A program made the position numbers and the translations under genes. Below are positions 1-6,516 of a stretch of 11,247 nucleotides of DNA, piece by piece. The notes below the pieces were generated by a model. The model saw only the letters and a program-made list of their open reading frames with translations, searched no databases and was not told where the DNA came from. How positions within the stretch are numbered: the stretch's first letter is position 1; each line of letters starts with the position of its first letter. This stretch comes from JBJXHB01 sp046160725 (GTDB lineage Bacteria; Pseudomonadota; Gammaproteobacteria; Burkholderiales; Burkholderiaceae_C), in NCBI GenBank assembly GCA_046160725.1, contig JBJXHB010000003.1, forward strand, positions 1 through 11,247, given 5' to 3'.

Positions 1-2463
1 CCGGTCCTGCATGTGCTGGACGCCGGCCGGCGCGTGCCCCTGGATCATGCGGAACTGAAGGGCCTGGTGGAGGCGGCCTGCCGCGACCTGGGCGATGAGG
101 TCTCGGCGCAGCCGATCCTTGCCGAGACGCGGCGCAACCTCTACGACGGCGTGCCGATCGACGAGGTGTTCAAGGCGACCATCCTGGCGTCGCGCACGCT
201 GATCGAGAAGGACCCGGGTTATTCGCGGGCCACGGCGCGCCTGCTGCTGCACACGATCCGCAAGGAGGTGCTGGGTGAGCAGGTGGCGCAGGACGCCATG
301 GCGGCGCGCTATGCCGACTACTTTCCGCAGTTCATCCGCCGCGGCGTGCAGGCCGAACTGCTGGACCCCCGGCTGCAGCAGTACGACCTTGCGCGCCTGG
401 GTGCGGCGCTGCAGGCCGAGCGCGACCTGCAGTTCGACTACCTGGGCCTGCAGACCCTGTACGACCGCTACTTCCTGCACCAGGAAGATGTCCGCATCGA
501 GTTGCCGCAGGCCTTCTTCATGCGCGTGGCGATGGGCCTGGCGCTGGGCGAAATCGACCGTGAGGCGCGGGCCATCGAGTTCTACGACGTGCTCAGCCGC
601 TTCGACTTCATGTCCAGCACGCCGACCTTGTTCAACTCCGGCACCTTGCGCTCGCAGCTTTCCAGCTGCTACCTGACGACCGTCGCCGACGACCTGGACG
701 GCATCTATGAGGCGCTGAAGGAGAACGCGCTGCTGTCCAAGTTCGCTGGCGGCCTGGGCAACGACTGGACCCGCGTGCGTGCCCTGGGCAGCTATATCAA
801 GGGCACCAACGGCAAGAGCCAGGGCGTCGTGCCCTTCCTGAAGGTGGTGAACGATACCGCGGTCGCGGTGAACCAGGGCGGCAAGCGCAAGGGCGCGGTC
901 TGCTCCTACCTGGAGACCTGGCACCTGGACATCGAGGAGTTCCTGGAGCTGCGCAAGAACACCGGCGACGACCGTCGGCGCACGCACGACATGAACACCG
1001 CCAACTGGATACCCGACCTGTTCATGCGCCGTGTGATCGAGGGTGGACAGTGGACGCTGTTCTCGCCCTCCACCTGTCCGGACCTGCACGACAAGTTCGG
1101 CCTGGCCTTCGAGAAGGCCTATGTCGGGTATGAGGACAAGGTCGACCGCGGCGAGCTGAAGCTGTTCAAGCGGATCCCGGCCAAGGACCTCTGGCGGCGC
1201 ATGCTGTCCATGCTGTTCGAGACCGGGCACCCCTGGATCACCTTCAAGGACGCCTGCAACCTGCGCTCGCCGCAGCAGCATGCCGGCGTGGTGCACTCGT
1301 CCAACCTGTGCACCGAGATCACGCTCAACACCAGTGACAGCGAAATCGCGGTGTGCAACCTGGGCAGCGTCAATCTGGCGCAGCACCTGAAGGGCGGCGC
1401 GATCGACCACGACAAGCTCAAGCGCACGGTCGCGGTGGCCATGCGCATGCTCGACAACGTGATCGACATCAACTACTACGCCGTGCGCAAGGCCCGCGAC
1501 TCCAACCTGCGGCATCGCCCGGTGGGCCTGGGCATCATGGGTTTCCAGGATGCGCTGTACCAGCTGCGGGTGCCGTACGGATCGCCGCAGGCCGTCGAGT
1601 TCGCGGACCGGTCCATGGAGGCCGTCTGCTATCAGGCCTACTGGGCGTCGACCGAGCTGGCCCAGGAACGCGGACGCTACTCCAGCTACCGCGGCTCGCT
1701 CTGGGACCAGGGCATCCTGCCGCACGACACCCTGGACCTGCTGCAGCGCGAGCGCGGTGGCCATGTCGAGGTCGACCGGTCCGAATCGTTGGACTGGTCC
1801 AGCCTGCGCCAGCGCATCGCGCAGCACGGCATGCGCAACTCCAACTGCGTGGCCATCGCACCGACCGCCACCATCTCCAACATCATCGGTGTCGATGCCT
1901 CCATCGAGCCGTGCTTCGGCAACCTGTCGGTCAAGTCCAACCTGTCGGGCGAGTTCACCATCGTCAACGAGTACCTGGTCCGCGACCTGAAGCGCCTCGG
2001 CCTCTGGGACGACGTGATGGTGATGGACCTCAAGCACTTCGACGGCAGCCTGAGCCGCATCGACCGGGTTCCGGCCGAGATCAAGCAGCTGTATGCCACC
2101 GCCTTCGAGGTCGAGCCGCAGTGGCTGGTCGAGGCGGCCGCGCGGCGCCAGAAGTGGATCGACCAGGCGCAGTCGCTCAACATCTACATGGCTGGGGCGT
2201 CCGGGAAGAAGCTCGACGACGTCTACAAGCTGGCCTGGCTGCGCGGCCTCAAGACCACCTATTACCTGCGCACCACCAGCGCGACCCAGGTCGAGAAGTC
2301 CACCGTCACCAGTGGCACCTTGAACGCCGTGCCTGGCGGCAGCGGCTCGATGTCGGCGCTTGAGAAGGCGGCCGCACAGGCCCGCACCCAGGCCGCCGAG
2401 GCGCCGGCCACCGACATCAAGTTCTGTGGTGTCGACGACCCGACTTGCGAGGCCTGCCAGTAG
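1..2463 (+). CDS. nrdA: Ribonucleoside-diphosphate reductase, large (alpha) subunit, 5'-truncated
   Basis: Class I ribonucleotide reductase alpha subunit, which reduces ribonucleoside diphosphates to deoxy forms in the cytoplasm together with NrdB. The frame is open from base 1, so the true start lies upstream; a GTG at 13 falls inside the N-terminal ATP-cone (about residues 1-95, counting the first codon as 1), so it is not the likely start. Expected catalytic residues are present: the SSC redox cysteine at 223, the SNLCTEI motif giving N435, radical cysteine C437 and E439, the partner redox cysteine C452, the adjacent tyrosines of the radical path (YY, 754-755), and a C-terminal thiol pair CEAC (816/819) that would be re-reduced by thioredoxin or glutaredoxin. 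Residue roles come from E. coli NrdA. The ATP cone predicts dATP feedback inhibition. It ends in TAG, 164 bases before nrdB. Confidence 0.96.
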   Translation, partial: PVLHVLDAGRRVPLDHAELKGLVEAACRDLGDEVSAQPILAETRRNLYDGVPIDEVFKATILASRTLIEKDPGYSRATARLLLHTIRKEVLGEQVAQDAMAARYADYFPQFIRRGVQAELLDPRLQQYDLARLGAALQAERDLQFDYLGLQTLYDRYFLHQEDVRIELPQAFFMRVAMGLALGEIDREARAIEFYDVLSRFDFMSSTPTLFNSGTLRSQLSSCYLTTVADDLDGIYEALKENALLSKFAGGLGNDWTRVRALGSYIKGTNGKSQGVVPFLKVVNDTAVAVNQGGKRKGAVCSYLETWHLDIEEFLELRKNTGDDRRRTHDMNTANWIPDLFMRRVIEGGQWTLFSPSTCPDLHDKFGLAFEKAYVGYEDKVDRGELKLFKRIPAKDLWRRMLSMLFETGHPWITFKDACNLRSPQQHAGVVHSSNLCTEITLNTSDSEIAVCNLGSVNLAQHLKGGAIDHDKLKRTVAVAMRMLDNVIDINYYAVRKARDSNLRHRPVGLGIMGFQDALYQLRVPYGSPQAVEFADRSMEAVCYQAYWASTELAQERGRYSSYRGSLWDQGILPHDTLDLLQRERGGHVEVDRSESLDWSSLRQRIAQHGMRNSNCVAIAPTATISNIIGVDASIEPCFGNLSVKSNLSGEFTIVNEYLVRDLKRLGLWDDVMVMDLKHFDGSLSRIDRVPAEIKQLYATAFEVEPQWLVEAAARRQKWIDQAQSLNIYMAGASGKKLDDVYKLAWLRGLKTTYYLRTTSATQVEKSTVTSGTLNAVPGGSGSMSALEKAAAQARTQAAEAPATDIKFCGVDDPTCEACQ

Positions 2464-2576
2464 GCAACCGGGCTCAGCAGACAGGTCGCACCCCACAGTC
2501 CGAAACCGTACGCGCCGTATTCATGTTAGCGATGCATGCTCGCAACAACAGCGCGCGCCGGTTGTCAAGAAGTGCT

Positions 2577-2604
2577 TGGTGTTGGAACACCACACTCCGA
2601 TAAT
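2577..2604 (+). promoter_or_regulatory. Candidate nrdB promoter with overlapping dyad
   Basis: In the 164-base nrdA-nrdB gap, GATAAT at 2599-2604 matches the sigma-70 -10 consensus at five of six positions. TTGGTG at 2576-2581 lies 17 bases upstream as a weak -35 (three of six). A 16-base dyad, TGGTGTTGGAACACCA (2577-2592), overlaps that -35 and has perfect 7-bp arms around a 2-base centre. Such a placement would suit a repressor site, but it does not resemble the NrdR box as I know it. Transcription from here would leave a leader of about 17 bases. This is inference from sequence alone; nrdB may also be read from the nrdA promoter. Confidence 0.4.
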
Positions 2605-2614
2605 CAATTGCCTT

Positions 2615-2620
2615 AGGAAG
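2615..2620 (+). promoter_or_regulatory. Ribosome binding site of nrdB
   Basis: AGGAAG lies 7 bases before the ATG at 2628 and supports that start. This keeps the long proline/alanine-rich N-terminus as part of the protein. Confidence 0.75.
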
Positions 2621-2627
2621 CGCACAC

Positions 2628-3896
2628 ATGTTGGTCTGGGAAGACGAAGTCAACTCCCCGCCGTTGATCACTGCACCGAACCCTGCCATGCCGGCCCCGG
2701 CATCGAAGCAGGTTGAGCGCTTCTCCCCCGTCCCTTCGTCGATGCCGGCCCCGACGTTGCCGGCTCCGATGCTGACGCCGGTGGCACAGGTTTCGGCCCA
2801 GGCGCGTGCGGTGACCACCAGCGCGCCAGTGCGGCCGACGTTGGCCGCAGCGGCCACCCAGGTGGTGCAGGCCTCGGCGCGGCGTGTCAATGCCGCCGAG
2901 AAACGCATCATCAACGGCCAGACCGACGTCAACCAGTTGGTGCCTTTCAAGTACAAGTGGGCTTGGGAGAAGTACCTCTCCTCCTGCGCCAACCACTGGA
3001 TGCCGCAGGAAGTCAACATGTCGCGGGACATCGCGACCTGGAAGGACCCCAACGGCCTGACCGACGACGAGCGCCGCATCATCAAGCGCAACCTCGGCTT
3101 CTTCGTCACGGCGGACTCGCTGGCGGCGAACAACATCACGCTCGGTACCTACCGCCACATCACGGCGCCGGAGTGCCGGCAGTTCCTGTTGCGCCAGGCC
3201 TTCGAGGAGGCGATCCACACCCACGCCTATCAGTACATCGTGGAGTCGCTGGGCCTGGACGAGGGCGAGATCTTCAACGCGTATCACGAGGTCGATTGCA
3301 TACGCGAGAAGGACGAGTTCCTCATCCCCTTCATCGATGCGGTGATGGACCCGAACTTCCGGACCGGCACCCCGGAGGCGGACCAGACCCTGTTGCGGTC
3401 GCTGATCGTGTTCGCCTGCCTGATGGAGGGCCTGTTCTTCTACGTCGGCTTCACGCAGATCCTGTCGATGGGCCGGCAGAACAAGATGACGGGTGCGGCC
3501 GAGCAGTACCAGTACATCCTGCGTGACGAGTCCATGCACTGCAATTTCGGCATCGACCTGATCAACACCATCAAGCTCGAGAACCCGCACCTGTGGACGG
3601 CCGAGTTCAAGGCCGAGATCCGGGCGCTGTTCATGCGCGCGGTCGAGCTGGAGTACCGCTATGCCGAGGACACCATGCCTCGTGGGGTGCTGGGGCTCAA
3701 TGCCTCGATGTTCAAAGGCTATCTGCGCTACATCGCCAACCGGCGCGCGACACAGATCGGCCTGGAAGCCTTGTTCCCGAACGAGGAGAACCCCTTCCCC
3801 TGGATGAGCGAAATGATTGACCTGAAGAAGGAACGCAACTTCTTCGAGACCCGTGTGATCGAGTATCAGACGGGCGGTGCCCTGAACTGGGATTGA
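2628..3896 (+). CDS. nrdB: Ribonucleoside-diphosphate reductase, small (beta/R2) subunit
   Basis: Class I R2 subunit, the ferritin-like partner of NrdA that holds the metal cofactor and generates the radical. It has 422 residues. Residues about 15-83 form a proline/alanine-rich, probably disordered extension, and the rest aligns by eye with the 346-residue Chlamydia trachomatis R2 at a constant offset of 74. The six metal ligands are D163, E194, H197, E267, E301 and H304. The radical position is a tyrosine, Y201, in EEAIHTHAY, where Chlamydia has F127; D163 replaces Chlamydia E89. Sequence affinity is therefore to the Chlamydia-like group, but the cofactor residues are of class Ia type, predicting a tyrosyl radical on a dimetal site. 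The C-terminus TGGALNWD carries the aromatic tail typical of R2 docking to NrdA. A good ribosome site at 2615-2620 supports the start. Confidence 0.97.
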   Translation: MLVWEDEVNSPPLITAPNPAMPAPASKQVERFSPVPSSMPAPTLPAPMLTPVAQVSAQARAVTTSAPVRPTLAAAATQVVQASARRVNAAEKRIINGQTDVNQLVPFKYKWAWEKYLSSCANHWMPQEVNMSRDIATWKDPNGLTDDERRIIKRNLGFFVTADSLAANNITLGTYRHITAPECRQFLLRQAFEEAIHTHAYQYIVESLGLDEGEIFNAYHEVDCIREKDEFLIPFIDAVMDPNFRTGTPEADQTLLRSLIVFACLMEGLFFYVGFTQILSMGRQNKMTGAAEQYQYILRDESMHCNFGIDLINTIKLENPHLWTAEFKAEIRALFMRAVELEYRYAEDTMPRGVLGLNASMFKGYLRYIANRRATQIGLEALFPNEENPFPWMSEMIDLKKERNFFETRVIEYQTGGALNWD

Positions 3897-4044
3897 CGAC
3901 GCTGGCGCTGAAGCTGGCGTACATCCCTTGGCAAACAGCAGAGATTCGCGGTCAAACACGGCTGCCGCAGAAGCGGCCGGTACCGCAAACCGGTTCACCG
4001 ATGTCGACGTCCCTGCCCAGCATGGAAGCCGGCGACGGTGAATG

Positions 4045-4068
4045 GCCCGGAAGCTTCAGCGACCGGGC
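4045..4068 (+). other. Weak hairpin in leader of the histone-like gene
   Basis: GCCCGG (4045-4050) pairs with CCGGGC (4063-4068) across a 12-base loop and is followed by GTCTTTC. It could be a weak terminator after nrdB or a leader structure of the next gene. The short stem and lack of a true U tract keep confidence low. The rest of the 202-base gap 3897-4098 shows no promoter I can defend. Confidence 0.2.
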
Positions 4069-4086
4069 GTCTTTCGTAACTTGATC

Positions 4087-4092
4087 AAGGAG
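4087..4092 (+). promoter_or_regulatory. Ribosome binding site of histone-like gene
   Basis: AAGGAG is 6 bases before the ATG at 4099. It decides the start against an in-frame ATG at 4042, which has no comparable site and would add 19 residues unlike the repeat body. Confidence 0.85.
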
Positions 4093-4098
4093 ATCGAA

Positions 4099-4440
4099 AT
4101 GGCAACTGCGAAGAAGGCCGCCCCGGCCAAGAAGGCCCCGGCCAAGAAGGCCGCCGCGAAACCCGCGGCAAAGAAGGCCCCGGCGAAGAAGGCGGCAACG
4201 AAGAAGGCTCCGGCGAAGAAGGCCGCTGCGAAGCCTGCCGCGAAAAAGCCCGCCACCAAGAAGGCGGCTACCAAGAAGGTTGCGGCCAAGAAGGCCCCGG
4301 CGAAGAAGGCCGCGGCGAAGAAGCCGGCAACAAAGAAGGCTGCAGCAAAGAAGGCGCCTCCAGCGCCTACTGCCCCTGCTGCGAAAACCGCGCTAAGCCC
4401 TGCGGCCGCGTGGCCGTTCCCGACGGGCAACAAGCCCTGA
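4099..4440 (+). CDS. Histone H1-like lysine/alanine-rich DNA-binding protein
   Basis: A 113-residue, strongly basic protein. Residues about 4-88 are built from imperfect repeats of AAKKAPAKK type (variants with PA, AT and VA), resembling the C-terminal tail of eukaryotic histone H1. Bacterial relatives such as the Bordetella and other Burkholderiales H1-like proteins bind DNA nonspecifically and compact the nucleoid. After the repeats the composition changes to a short tail ending AAAWPFPTGNKP, which I recall as a recurring end of this family in Burkholderiales; that ending separates it from a random low-complexity reading frame. The start is set by the AAGGAG site. It follows nrdB by 202 bases, probably as its own transcript, and ends just before a strong terminator. 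The repeats may vary in number between strains because they are internally similar at DNA level. Confidence 0.9.
   Translation: MATAKKAAPAKKAPAKKAAAKPAAKKAPAKKAATKKAPAKKAAAKPAAKKPATKKAATKKVAAKKAPAKKAAAKKPATKKAAAKKAPPAPTAPAAKTALSPAAAWPFPTGNKP
4111..4362 (+). repeat. Imperfect tandem coding repeats (AAKK-type)
   Basis: The DNA repeats short units such as AAGAAGGCC and CCGGCGAAGAAGGC throughout this span and encodes the lysine/alanine repeats of the H1-like protein. Units are degenerate in third positions and do not form a clean fixed-length array. Confidence 0.7.
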
Positions 4441-4445
4441 CGATC

Positions 4446-4473
4446 AAAACCCGGCTTCGGCCGGGTTTTTTAT
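4446..4473. terminator. Bidirectional intrinsic terminator
   Basis: AAAACCCGGC (4446-4455), loop TTCG (4456-4459), then GCCGGGTTTT (4460-4469) form a perfect 10-bp stem with a UUCG tetraloop. On the + strand it starts 5 bases after the histone-like stop and ends in TTTTTT. On the - strand the TAA of the helical-repeat gene (4470-4472) touches the stem, so the same hairpin, with four U residues, can stop that transcript too. It is well placed to separate two convergent units. Confidence 0.9.
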
Positions 4474-5558
4474 TCGGCTTCCGGGAACTCTGCGACCAAC
4501 TGCTCGAGTAGGGCAGCCTGTTCGCCGCGATGGCGACCTGTCTCATAGATCGCGAGCGCGGAGTGTTCCTTTGATGCAGACTCATCTAGTAGCTTTGCAA
4601 AGACTAGAGCCAGCCGCGAGTGGACGTAGGCCCGGTCGTCAGCGTCTCTTGTCGTTGTGATTCCATCTGCAGCAAGTCCAGCGTGTTGAAGTGCAGCCTC
4701 AGGCAAGTCGGTGCTGACCTCACAGTAGGCCAACTCGGCCCAGCACTGGGCCTGAAGTCTTGGTGGAAGGCTATTCACGTCAATGCGATGGAGCATCTGA
4801 AGTGCCTCCACAAAATCGCCGCGCATTGACATCACCTGGGCCTGAAGAAGTGGAAGCAGACCACCAAAGGACAGGGTGCCCACGGCCGAATCGAAGTTGA
4901 ATGCAGACTTCGCCTCCAGCAGTGCATGCCTTGACGCCTCTCCATCAGCCAAGACGGCTCCAGCCAATCTTAGGTTGCTAGCCCGAAACGCTGCAATGTT
5001 GTGAAGGAGCGCGCTCAGTGTCGCCTCGTCGCCCTCGGCGGTAGCGTGAAGGCGGGCAGCCGTGTACCAGGGCGCAGCGCGATCAAAGCGGCCACTGAAG
5101 TGAAAGGCGTCTGCCAGCACGAGTGACAGTCTGGCTCTAGCCGCGTGATCGTCCTTCGCGCTTGAGTTGAGGGACTCTCGAAGAAGGCGGACCATTTCTG
5201 GGTACCGATTCTCATTGAAGGCAAGGTGGGCCATCCACGCAGCACAGAGCGCTTTTGCGTGCACTGCATTCATTGAGTTTGCTATGCCGTAACCGCGCCT
5301 CATGCGGTCGAGTGCTCGTGACTCATCCCCTTGGAAGAACGCCAGAACTCCTTCAGCAACAAAGAGAATGGCGGCAACTTCCGGGTTAAACCTCCCGCCG
5401 AAAGCAGTTCGAACCTCGTTGAAGCACTCCTGCGCTTGTGCAACTTCTCCTTGGCGCGCGTGATGCATCGCAATTCGGCAGATGATGCGTGCTTTCTGCA
5501 CCGGGTCCGCTGTGTTGCGGGCCGACTCTCTAAGCTGACTTAGTAGCCTTGACTTCAT
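4470..5558 (-). CDS. Uncharacterised TPR-like helical-repeat protein
   Basis: A 362-residue protein that I do not recognise as a named family. It has no signal peptide and no clear membrane segment. From about residue 15 to near the end it is made of paired amphipathic helices with tetratricopeptide-like spacing of small and aromatic residues (for example ARQGEVAQAQECF, then FFQGDESRALDRM, then FSGRFDRAAPWY), like the helical domain of MalT-type regulators; no DNA-binding or enzymatic domain is attached. The ATG at 5558 is chosen over an in-frame TTG at 5573 because GAGGAG at 5566-5571 is 7 bases upstream of it. It starts 4 bases after the purC stop, so it is probably cotranscribed. Hand-counted 60-base samples give 50% G+C (4561-4620), 67% (4981-5040), 50% (5161-5220) and 57% (5341-5400), below its neighbours. 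It probably acts as a protein-binding scaffold. Confidence 0.8.
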   Translation of the reverse strand: MKSRLLSQLRESARNTADPVQKARIICRIAMHHARQGEVAQAQECFNEVRTAFGGRFNPEVAAILFVAEGVLAFFQGDESRALDRMRRGYGIANSMNAVHAKALCAAWMAHLAFNENRYPEMVRLLRESLNSSAKDDHAARARLSLVLADAFHFSGRFDRAAPWYTAARLHATAEGDEATLSALLHNIAAFRASNLRLAGAVLADGEASRHALLEAKSAFNFDSAVGTLSFGGLLPLLQAQVMSMRGDFVEALQMLHRIDVNSLPPRLQAQCWAELAYCEVSTDLPEAALQHAGLAADGITTTRDADDRAYVHSRLALVFAKLLDESASKEHSALAIYETGRHRGEQAALLEQLVAEFPEAE

Positions 5559-5562
5559 TGAA

Positions 5563-6465
5563 TCACTCCTCAATCAGGCGCTCTGCTGCTTCATAGTACT
5601 TTTGGGCAGTGCTATCAATGACGGGTTTGGGCAACCCAGGCGCCGGCGCCGCCTTGTTCCAAGCCCTGCCGTCGATCTTTACCGTCTCCAACCAGTCCCG
5701 CACGAACTGCTTGTCGTAGCTCGGCGGATTGGAGCCAGCGCGATACCCGTCAACGGGCCAGAAGCGGCTGGAGTCGGGGGTCAGGATCTCGTCCATCAAA
5801 GTCAGGGTGCCGTCGGGCGCCAGGCCGAATTCGAACTTGGTGTCGGCGATGATGATGCCGCGGCTCAGGGCATAGGCGGCGGCCTCTTGATACAGGCGCA
5901 GCGAGACGTCGCGCACCTGCTGCGCCAGGCCGGCGCCGATGATGCCGGCCATGGCCGCGTATGAGATGTTCTCGTCGTGCGCGCCGGCCTCTGCCTTGGT
6001 TGCGGGCGTGAAGATCGGCTGTGGCAATTGCTGGGCAAGTTGCAGGCCGCCGGGCAGGGGCTCGCCGCACACGGTGCCGGTCTGCTGGTACTCCTTCCAT
6101 CCGGACCCGGCCAGGTAGCCGCGCACCACGGCCTCGACCGGCAGGGGCCGCAGGCGCTGCACCAGCATCGACCGGCCCCGCACCTGCGGTGCCTCGTCGG
6201 CGGTGACCACGCTGGTCGGGTCGTCGCCGGTCAGGTGGTTGGGCAGCACATGGGCCAGGCGGTGGAACCAGAACAGGGCCATGCGGGTCAGCAGGGCCCC
6301 CTTGCCCGGGATGGGCTCGCCCATCACCACGTCGAAAGCCGACAACCGGTCGCTGGCGACCATCAGGATGCGGTCCTCGCCCACCGCGTAGTTGTCGCGG
6401 ACCTTGCCGCGCGCCAGCAGCGGAAGCGAGCGGATGGACGTCTCGTACAGGGCGGTGTCGGCCAT
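5563..6465 (-). CDS. purC: Phosphoribosylaminoimidazole-succinocarboxamide synthase (SAICAR synthase)
   Basis: This enzyme joins aspartate to CAIR with ATP to make SAICAR, the eighth step of the ten-step de novo IMP pathway, in the cytoplasm. The protein has 300 residues, the longer form of the family (E. coli PurC has 237). The N-terminal ATP-binding part has GKVRDNY (20-26) and ASDRLSAFDVV (37-47). Both family signatures are present: PVEAVVRGYLAGS (109-121) and IADTKFEFG (206-214), followed by the MDEILTPDSSRFW segment (224-236). The start is the ATG at 6465, giving MADTALYETS; the long open frame upstream of it is non-homologous and overlaps the divergent transporter. No clear ribosome site precedes this ATG. 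It is not next to purE or purK here. The last 60 or so codons are less G+C-rich than the rest, grading into the next gene. It shares a short 51-base divergent region with the transporter. Confidence 0.96.
   Translation of the reverse strand: MADTALYETSIRSLPLLARGKVRDNYAVGEDRILMVASDRLSAFDVVMGEPIPGKGALLTRMALFWFHRLAHVLPNHLTGDDPTSVVTADEAPQVRGRSMLVQRLRPLPVEAVVRGYLAGSGWKEYQQTGTVCGEPLPGGLQLAQQLPQPIFTPATKAEAGAHDENISYAAMAGIIGAGLAQQVRDVSLRLYQEAAAYALSRGIIIADTKFEFGLAPDGTLTLMDEILTPDSSRFWPVDGYRAGSNPPSYDKQFVRDWLETVKIDGRAWNKAAPAPGLPKPVIDSTAQKYYEAAERLIEE
5566..5571 (-). promoter_or_regulatory. Ribosome binding site inside the end of purC
   Basis: Read on the - strand this is GAGGAG, 7 bases before the ATG at 5558. 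It overlaps the last two glutamate codons of purC, so ribosomes finishing purC stop on top of it, which suggests translational coupling. Confidence 0.8.
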
Positions 6466-6516
6466 GGCGCGTGTGGGCTCGGTGGGCGGGTCGGGCCATG
6501 ATTCTCCATCGCGCAG

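Noticed and set aside
3928..3956. TTGGCA followed by GTCAAA as a promoter for the histone-like gene
   Set aside because: The -10 match is poor and the leader would be about 140 bases; not enough to annotate.
2613..3998. 461-codon open frame antisense to nrdB
   Set aside because: It lies opposite a certain nrdB, has low-complexity histidine/arginine/glutamine-rich sequence and no recognisable domain. Such frames are expected opposite high-G+C genes.
4042..4098. Upstream ATG for the histone-like gene
   Set aside because: It has no ribosome site, while AAGGAG is ideally placed for the ATG at 4099, where the family sequence MATAKK begins.
4111..4362. CRISPR-like or satellite repeat array
   Set aside because: The repeats are in frame, degenerate in third positions, have no spacers, and encode the known H1-like repeat.
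4056..4433. 125-codon alanine/phenylalanine-rich frame antisense to the histone-like gene
   Set aside because: It looks like a membrane protein only because the reverse complement of AAG/GCC repeats reads as CTT/GGC repeats; no independent evidence.
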